Positions 1-64,000 of a stretch of 64,000 nucleotides of DNA are shown one piece after another. The DNA comes from Chaenocephalus aceratus. Its lineage: Eukaryota > Chordata > Actinopteri > Perciformes > Channichthyidae. The position numbers and the translations under genes were made by a program. Under the pieces are notes generated by a model. That model was not told where the DNA came from and searched no databases. It saw only the letters and a list, made by a program, of their open reading frames with translations. The DNA lies in NCBI GenBank assembly GCA_023974075.1, contig CM043788.1, positions 14,385,928 to 14,449,927 of the forward strand, given 5' to 3'. Positions within the stretch are counted from its first letter, which is position 1; every line of letters starts with the position of its first letter.

Positions 1-5712
<5,712 letters not shown>

Positions 5713-6070
5713 CCTGTTAGCTAGCAACGGCGACGCCAGTTGGTTAGCAAGAACAGCCTGCAGGTTACTGCTAGCCTCCGTTAGCTCACAGCGGTTAGCT
5801 CGCTCTAGTTAAGGGCTTGTTTCTCCTGGCAAATGTGTGTACAGCTCCACGTTAGCTTAGCATGCTAAAGTACTGCGAGGGTCCCGCTACATCATCCCAT
5901 TTCGTAACATGCCCGTTAGCTCTCCTGGAGGAGCTAACAGGCTGGTCGAGCTGAGAAAAACGCCTTTTCTAGTTTGTCGCCATGGAAGCTCGGCGAGTAG
6001 GCGCGACTGCAGCGAACTGTACAGAGTAGACAGATGAGGGGTGACGGTCAACAGTACCACGGTGGACAGG
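5713..6070 (-). promoter_or_regulatory. phlpp1: Probable phlpp1 promoter / 5'UTR region
   Basis: This is GC- and CpG-richer than the AT-rich sequence to its right and lies directly upstream of the proposed phlpp1 start. It holds many GTTAGC/GCTAGC repeats and a GCGAGTAGGCGCGACTG stretch near 5993. No TATA box is evident, as is usual for CpG promoters. The transcription start cannot be located from sequence alone. Confidence 0.45.
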
Positions 6071-7599
6071 GCGGGGTCTCATTGGATATGAATTATGACA
6101 CCTTCAAGTGCCTTGGAATGCTCGGAATTTGTAAACTCAAGGACTGCCCTACCCCTTTTCAACGTGGTTTGGTGAAAAAACTGTGAAAGGGCAGTTTTTC
6201 AGTTATTTGAGCTGGAGCAATATTTGACTAACAACTTCTGATTGTTTTCTCCATTAATCGAAAGTTTGTTTGATTATAAAAACTACGGACAAAATTGTGA
6301 GAAAAAACAAAACCTTCTCATTGCTTTGTTTTCGTCTAACCACTTACTTCAGTATTATTTGAAGGAATCACTATGTTTAAACTACGCATTATTATGTTTA
6401 TTTAAGGAAAGTCATTCAAAAGGTTATTACACATGAAATGAATAATCAATTATCAAATGATAAATTTGTAATTTATGTAATTCAACTTTACATTTTCAAA
6501 GCTCTTCATACATTTTGAATGCATTGCAAACATATTGATTCCGTAACTAATGCTATCAAATAAATGTAGGAATGTGAACAGCAAGATATGATATACTGTA
6601 TATACAATATCTACTTTTGATATTCCAATAAATATAACAAAAAGAAAACGCCACAGGATCCTCGTAGCGTAAGCGCTTCAAGTATATCTTTCAACCACAG
6701 AAGATACGAAGTACGAGCTTTAATGAGCCAGTGAAGGCAACACAAAGTACTGCATGGTTTAAGGAAACAGGGGATATCTGCAACTCGTCTTCTGGCGCCA
6801 CCTAGTGGGATATATGCCCAATCACCTTGTCGACCTGTAATAGTATTATTATCTTGTTATTTAGTAATCAGATCCTTTTCTTGTTATAAAAAAATGAAAA
6901 CAAAACCAGACAATATGAAAATACTAGGATGTCGTAAGTGGAAGTATCAGTGTTACATTATGTATTAATCATTTATCATTAGTGATGTAAAACACACTTT
7001 CATATCGTAGAGGGCCAAAGTAAAGCACGTTTATATATATATATATAAGTTGAATCATAGCCATATATTCTTTCTAAAAAAATCTAAATCCACATATTTG
7101 TACATTTCCCATGCAGTTAGATTGACGTATAAAGTAACAACTTTTGAATTTGTATTGTACAATGCCATGTCTTTTATGCTGCTGCTGCTGCAACACAAAA
7201 CAATCCCAAATTGGGATCAATGAAGTACTATCTTATCTTATCTTAACATATTCAAACACTTAAGTATGTTAAATTGTACGTGCTCAGTTACATTCCACAG
7301 CTGTTAGTTAGCACCGTAATATAATAAATCATGTTTATGATTCCAAGTTATTTCTTATCAGATGAGGAACTGAGTGTGCCTGAAATTAAAAAGTTGATAA
7401 AAATGTTTGTGTTTCCAGGCTTCACCTTAATCCGCTACTGTATGTGCTAAAGAATGTTTTTAATAGAGGATTTCAGGGTGTTATAACTGTCTCAGCCTTT
7501 TTCACTTTCACATGCACACCAGAGTAAAGTGCTGTCACATCATTGCAGTCCAACAGAGGGCAAAGTGCAAGTTGCAGTGTGACTGTATGGTTTATCATG

Positions 7600-7715
7600 C
7601 TTTCCCTCTTCCTCCCTCCCCCTGTCAAGTCTCCACCTTATTTTCTCCACCAGTCAGACTTTCACTCATCAGACTTCATACAGCTGTGATTTTCTTGTTC
7701 TGTGACACCAGTAAA
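7600..7715 (+). other. Possible noncoding first exon of tns3
   Basis: A pyrimidine-rich stretch ends in a strong donor, AGTAAAG|GTAAGACC (7715/7716). It lies upstream of a tns3 exon that starts with 5'UTR after a clear acceptor, so at least one upstream noncoding exon must exist. The 5' limit is unknown and nothing else ties this donor to tns3. Confidence 0.2.
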
Positions 7716-9485
7716 GGTAAGACCCCTTCCTGTTATCTCAAATCTTTATTTATCACTTTTTCAGCTGGTTTTATGTGGGATTTATATATGTTTCCGGACC
7801 CTGAAGCTGGTTCCAATGTTATTTTATACCACCACTTTCAGTTAACAAAAGAACATGTGATGGATGGTAAATCTCAGGGGGATTAATAGTGAAAAGTGCC
7901 TCCCTACACATGCACTAAGAGGGAGGGGATTAACCTACTGACACTCTAAGACACTGAGCCGCAGGAGACGTGTTTTCCACTGAGATTCACTTTAAGAGGT
8001 CATTAAAAGTCTTAAGAGCCTTGTGAAAAACCTCGCCGGCGGGGGTGTGATAATCTGGTTTATTACTAATGCAAATGTCTTGAATTAAGTGACATGAATT
8101 TGATTCTTATTAGATGGAGTACTGATTGATTGAGATATCTTTGAAACAAGTAGAATAAGATGTAATTAGCTTACACAGCTGGCGGGTTTAAGTGCATGTA
8201 TTTATTAAGATGTATGGTAAATCAATAAGGAGTCTCTGTAGGGATTAGATGGACTAACAGGAGATACTTTTACTGCACTTATACAAATCATTCAAGGAAG
8301 GAAGGAAGGAAGGGGAAGAGGTTCTAAATGGAGAAGAATGTGGAAGAAAAAGATAGCGGGTCATAGTGAGGTGTTGCTGTCAATTTCAGTTCTGATATTT
8401 AGTTCAAACACTTTCAATCTCAAAGAATCTGTCAGTTAATTGAACCCCAATAGCTCTATTCCTGCTGCGTTTAAGAGGGAACAGGATGTTTTTCACTGCC
8501 GAAAAGAGAGAAAAGAAAGAAACAAAGATGGCTTATCCATTTCAGAATGCCTTCTTTTAAATTGGGAAATAGAGACTATAATTAGATGTGGCAAGTTCAA
8601 GCTCAAAGACTTTGCTAAGCAGCTATTCCTATAGCAACGTCTGTGTGTGTGTCCGCGTGTGTGTACATGTGCGGTCTAAGTTAGTCACTTCCGTTTGTTT
8701 TGGTTCCTAAGGCGGAGCACTGACAAATTTAGATTGCAGCATGTCTAGAAATGTTGAGAAAACAGAGCAGAAATACATAATTGGAGAGTAGTCACTCATT
8801 AAGAGTGTTTGCCCAGCCCTGTCAACTGTGTCAGCAAGCACACATCACACACCCTCAGAATCACGAGGATACAGGGGTAATGTGTGTTTGAACTGAAAAG
8901 TAAATTTTTCACACATGGCGTGGGTCCCGCATGTTCCATTTAAAACACACTATGGGTAGTTGGCACACATTTAGCTTCAGGGCGCCCCAAACTGGGGTGG
9001 GAAGCTAGTGAGGCACTGGGTGTTTGTGATAAAATATATATTTCACTTTGTATTTATTCCAAACATGAAAGAGATAGGGTGGAAATGAAAACAAATGTAG
9101 CTTTATGATTTTCAGAATATTCCCCTATGACTCAACCACTGTTTATGGGTATGTTTTGGTGGCTAAGGGTACAGTATAAGCTGTATTTTTAACTTGAAAG
9201 GTACACATTGGGGCAAAACAGGGCACTTTTGTACAAGGCACTGCCACTGAACCACTTTGCTGTGAGCCTTGTTCTGAGAACTTGTAATGCATGATGAGTT
9301 CAATTAAAGAAAAACATTTCAAGTTAAAGACTTAATTTGTATACATCCAAGTTTAAACATCCAAAATGAATAAAAGGACCTAGAAAAAACCCTGCAAATA
9401 CAGTATATTACAGTGAGCAATTTGAAAATGGGTTAATAACTATTATAAAACGGACAAGTCAAATCAAGCAATCTGATTGGTTCTT

Positions 9486-9690
9486 AGCCGTGATATACTG
9501 AGCGTATACCATTGTAAATTACTTTTCATAACAAGTCAGTATCCCTCCGCGCCTGAGAAAAACAGTATACAATTGGGCTGAAAAGTCGATCCTCCGCTTC
9601 GCGTCGGGCCGAACCACGCCCCTTAGCTGTGATATAATGAGCATATACCACGGCCTGTCGTGAGCTATTGCTTAAGTATAACTTGACTGT
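9486..9690. repeat. Unidentified dispersed repeat
   Basis: Two copies of a roughly 28-bp word (CTTAGC.GTGATATA.TGAGC.TATACC) lie about 137 bp apart, the second following ACCACGCCCC. The arrangement looks like a mobile-element fragment, but I cannot name the family. Confidence 0.3.
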
Positions 9691-10949
9691 ATGAGACTTC
9701 AAACAAATGTAATTGAATAGATAAGTTAAAGTAGATGAGTAAAAATGTGACCCTTTATGCTCAATATAATTTAAGTTGTGTCATAACAGAACTACGGTTC
9801 TACTACGGTTATGAACAAATTAGATCCCAGGTTCCTCAAAATTGCAATTTTATAATGTATTTAGTGCCTTTAGTAAAGGGACAGTGTTATAAGGGGAAGG
9901 AGGTGACAAATGATCCCAAGCTGGATTTCAACCTGGTTCCACCTGGTTGAAATCCAACTGAGCTATATGGTGGCATTTATTTTACTTTTCTTACTGATTC
10001 ATCATTTCTTCTTTGGAATAGGGATCAATACCTCTCGTGATACTGTGGAAATCAGATCAACCTGTCTTACTTTATTATTCCTGCCAATCAGTTTTGGTTC
10101 AGTGGACTCAATGGACCACTACTATAATAATTATGCTCATATTAAAAGAATAATAGTGGGGTTTGACAGAAACTGAGGAGACGGGATTGAACCGGAGGTA
10201 CAGTGTGTTTTCAGTCATCCTGCAGTGCTTCTCAGGAGGTTATTCTTGCTCTGATGGAAATGGTTGTATCACTGTTTACTCTGCTGTGGTCACATGGTCA
10301 GGGTGAAGGCGAGGTTAACCACAGCTTTTTGTAAAGTCGTCTGTTGATCTCACTCCTTTAGACATGAGCTAACATGCATGTCATCGTCCTGGTCCATCGC
10401 TAACACTGATCCCAGATACCACAGTCGTACTTTCCATGGTTTACAGCATTATGTGGTCAGTCAGATTCTTAACTTAAAGGTACCTTAAATAGATTGCTAC
10501 ACGGATGACAGTGGGTTCCCACAAAAACAAACCAATGGGTTTTTTTCAACAGACTTTGGATTATTGTAAAAAATAAATAAATGCACTTGTATGTTTTGTT
10601 CAACAAGATACACTTTTCAAATGAAAACCCCTTTGTGGTTTTTGAAGAGTTAATGCAAATTAATTAATAAGACACTAATAAGCTAAAGTTCCAAAGTTTT
10701 TCGTGACCATCTTTTTATTGTTTTCTAGTTTCCCTTACAGAGGGACGTATATACAAATTGTGTAAACGATAATACAAAAAGAAAGAGAAAAAACTAAGAA
10801 AAAAAGATAGGAAGTCCCCTACTTATTTATCTTACTGTTACTCTTATGTCCACTCATATTTGTATGTCACAAATACTGGAAACAGCTAACCCTTCACACA
10901 ATTTACACGAAAACAACATTGAAAACATTTGTTTTTTCAGGGGGAAATG

Positions 10950-11279
10950 TATGTTTAAATGCTTTGACAATAAATATATACAAATATTTCATCTGTGGAA
11001 GCCGTGGCGCTGTAAAAAGCACGACCAATTATCTGCCTCGGCCCGCGGCAGATAACTGGATGGCCTACCTGCCTGTCAGCCTTCCATCTGTGCACAACAT
11101 GGATGTATAATAAGGGTGCACAAACTTATCTCGTGCCCTCATTGGTCATGTGCGCGTTCCTGTGTGTTGGAGGAGGGGCTCTGTAAGGAAGTCTGAAGGA
11201 AGGGGCAGATATTCTTCGGTTGTCTACTTTCAAATTCTAATGCACTCGAGCTGGTTTCTCCATTCTTACCTACCTTTAA
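10950..11279. mobile_element. TTAA-flanked MITE, copy A (left end eroded)
   Basis: Shares long stretches with the copies at 34979-35325 and 49259-49640: GCTTTGACAATAAAT, TGTGGAAGCCGT, GCCTACCTGCCTGTCAGCC, CTCGTGCCCTCATTGGTCAT and the right end CTCGAGCTGGTTTCTCC...CCTTTAA. The left inverted terminus is missing. Noncoding. Confidence 0.7.
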
Positions 11280-11825
11280 GCTTTTAGAAGCAAACTAGAA
11301 AAACGATTTGAAGCCTATACTGACCAACAAAGCTTAACTGAATAAATAAACATACATGTGAGAAATCTTTAGATAGAACCTAATACTTTTAAGGTTGTAG
11401 TTTTCCGTCCTTGTTAGAATCTGTGTTTCAGGTTAGTAGAGTTTTGCTGATGAGTAATGAAGTTACTATTTGAGCATTATGATTTGTTGGTTATTTATCA
11501 TCACCTTCCTGTGGTTAAGGCCTAATGAAGATTTCCAGTGACTCAGCTTATGGTTCAGTTCCTCATTTTGTCTGGAAATGACCCCACTTTATTAAGTTTC
11601 ACATCCTGTAGGATTCAAGGTCTGACCGTGTTTGAACTCATGTATCTGTGTAGGCCGAATATATCACTTGGAGGGCAGCTGATACTTGCTCAGTTAAAAA
11701 TGTCCTGCAAACATCTGCTGACCTTCAGTGAAAATCCTCACTTCCCTAAAATGTCCATGACTTTAGTTCTCACACACACCCTGCATTTCACTTCCTGTAG
11801 GGCTCCCATGTGACCGAGATCAATC

Positions 11826-63822
<51,997 letters not shown>

Positions 63823-63827
63823 GTAAG

Positions 63828-63973
<146 letters not shown>

Positions 63974-64000
63974 AGAGCTAGGTACCAACCACCAGCATCA

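Larger units (their letters stand above)
6071..11800. other. Intergenic / tns3 5' region
   Basis: About 5.7 kb between the divergent phlpp1 promoter and the first tns3 coding exon. It is mostly AT-rich unique-looking sequence. Notable items: a possible noncoding exon ending at 7715 (AGTAAAG|GTAAGACC), an AAGG run at 8296, a duplicated word CTTAGC(C/T)GTGATATA at 9486 and 9623 that marks an unidentified repeat, an 11-bp hairpin at 9925-9957, and a MITE at 10950-11279. No coding exon was recognised. Confidence 0.5.

Overview
The window is vertebrate nuclear DNA, almost certainly from a ray-finned (teleost, probably percomorph) fish. It shows short exons with canonical GT/AG junctions, long (GT)n microsatellites, fish-type mobile elements (Tc1, hAT, DIRS, gypsy-like LTR, small foldback elements) and two conserved animal signalling genes. 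There are no operons, ribosome binding sites or CRISPR arrays. All gene identities rest on remembered protein family sequences; no search was run.

Left part (1-6070, minus strand): the 5' end of phlpp1, the PH-domain leucine-rich-repeat phosphatase that removes the hydrophobic-motif phosphate from Akt and PKC. Exon 1 (4115-5712) encodes the basic N-terminus and the RA-like region; exon 2 (69-266) begins the PH domain; the rest lies beyond the left edge. A GC-rich, CpG-containing stretch at 5713-6070 is the probable promoter.

Right part (about 11.8-64 kb, plus strand): tns3, tensin-3, a focal-adhesion adaptor. I place 18 coding exons (one of them tentative) covering the PTP-like domain (active-site loop cysteine present), the C2 domain, the large disordered central region and the whole visible SH2 domain. 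The PTB domain lies beyond the right edge. Splice phases agree at every junction. Noncoding or alternative first exons are possible at about 7.6-7.72 kb, 26.5-26.73 kb and 50.8-50.99 kb. The last has a start codon and splices in phase to the distal exons, which would give a short tensin with only the C-terminal modules.

The tns3 introns are filled with mobile elements. (i) 12.47-18.27 kb: a decayed retrovirus-like LTR element on the minus strand, whose left LTR is split by a second, non-autonomous LTR element (12801-16253) packed with four kinds of tandem repeat. (ii) 30.1-31.0 kb: an internally deleted Tc1 copy. (iii) 31.8-33.0 kb: a long foldback element. (iv) 33.0-35.8 kb: a terminal-inverted-repeat element with a TTAA-flanked MITE nested in it. 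(v) 38.3-38.9 kb: a hAT MITE with a perfect 8-bp target duplication. (vi) 42.7-48.2 kb: a complete-length DIRS retrotransposon with broken gag and RT but an open tyrosine-recombinase frame. (vii) 57.6-59.2 kb: a composite inverted repeat.

A caution runs through the whole window. Conserved exons of both phlpp1 and tns3 carry several single-base frame breaks, many in homopolymer runs. In tns3 the splice phases remain consistent only if these bases are treated as missing. This points to uncorrected long-read assembly errors more than to gene death, although one lesion in phlpp1 exon 1 cannot be explained by one missing base.
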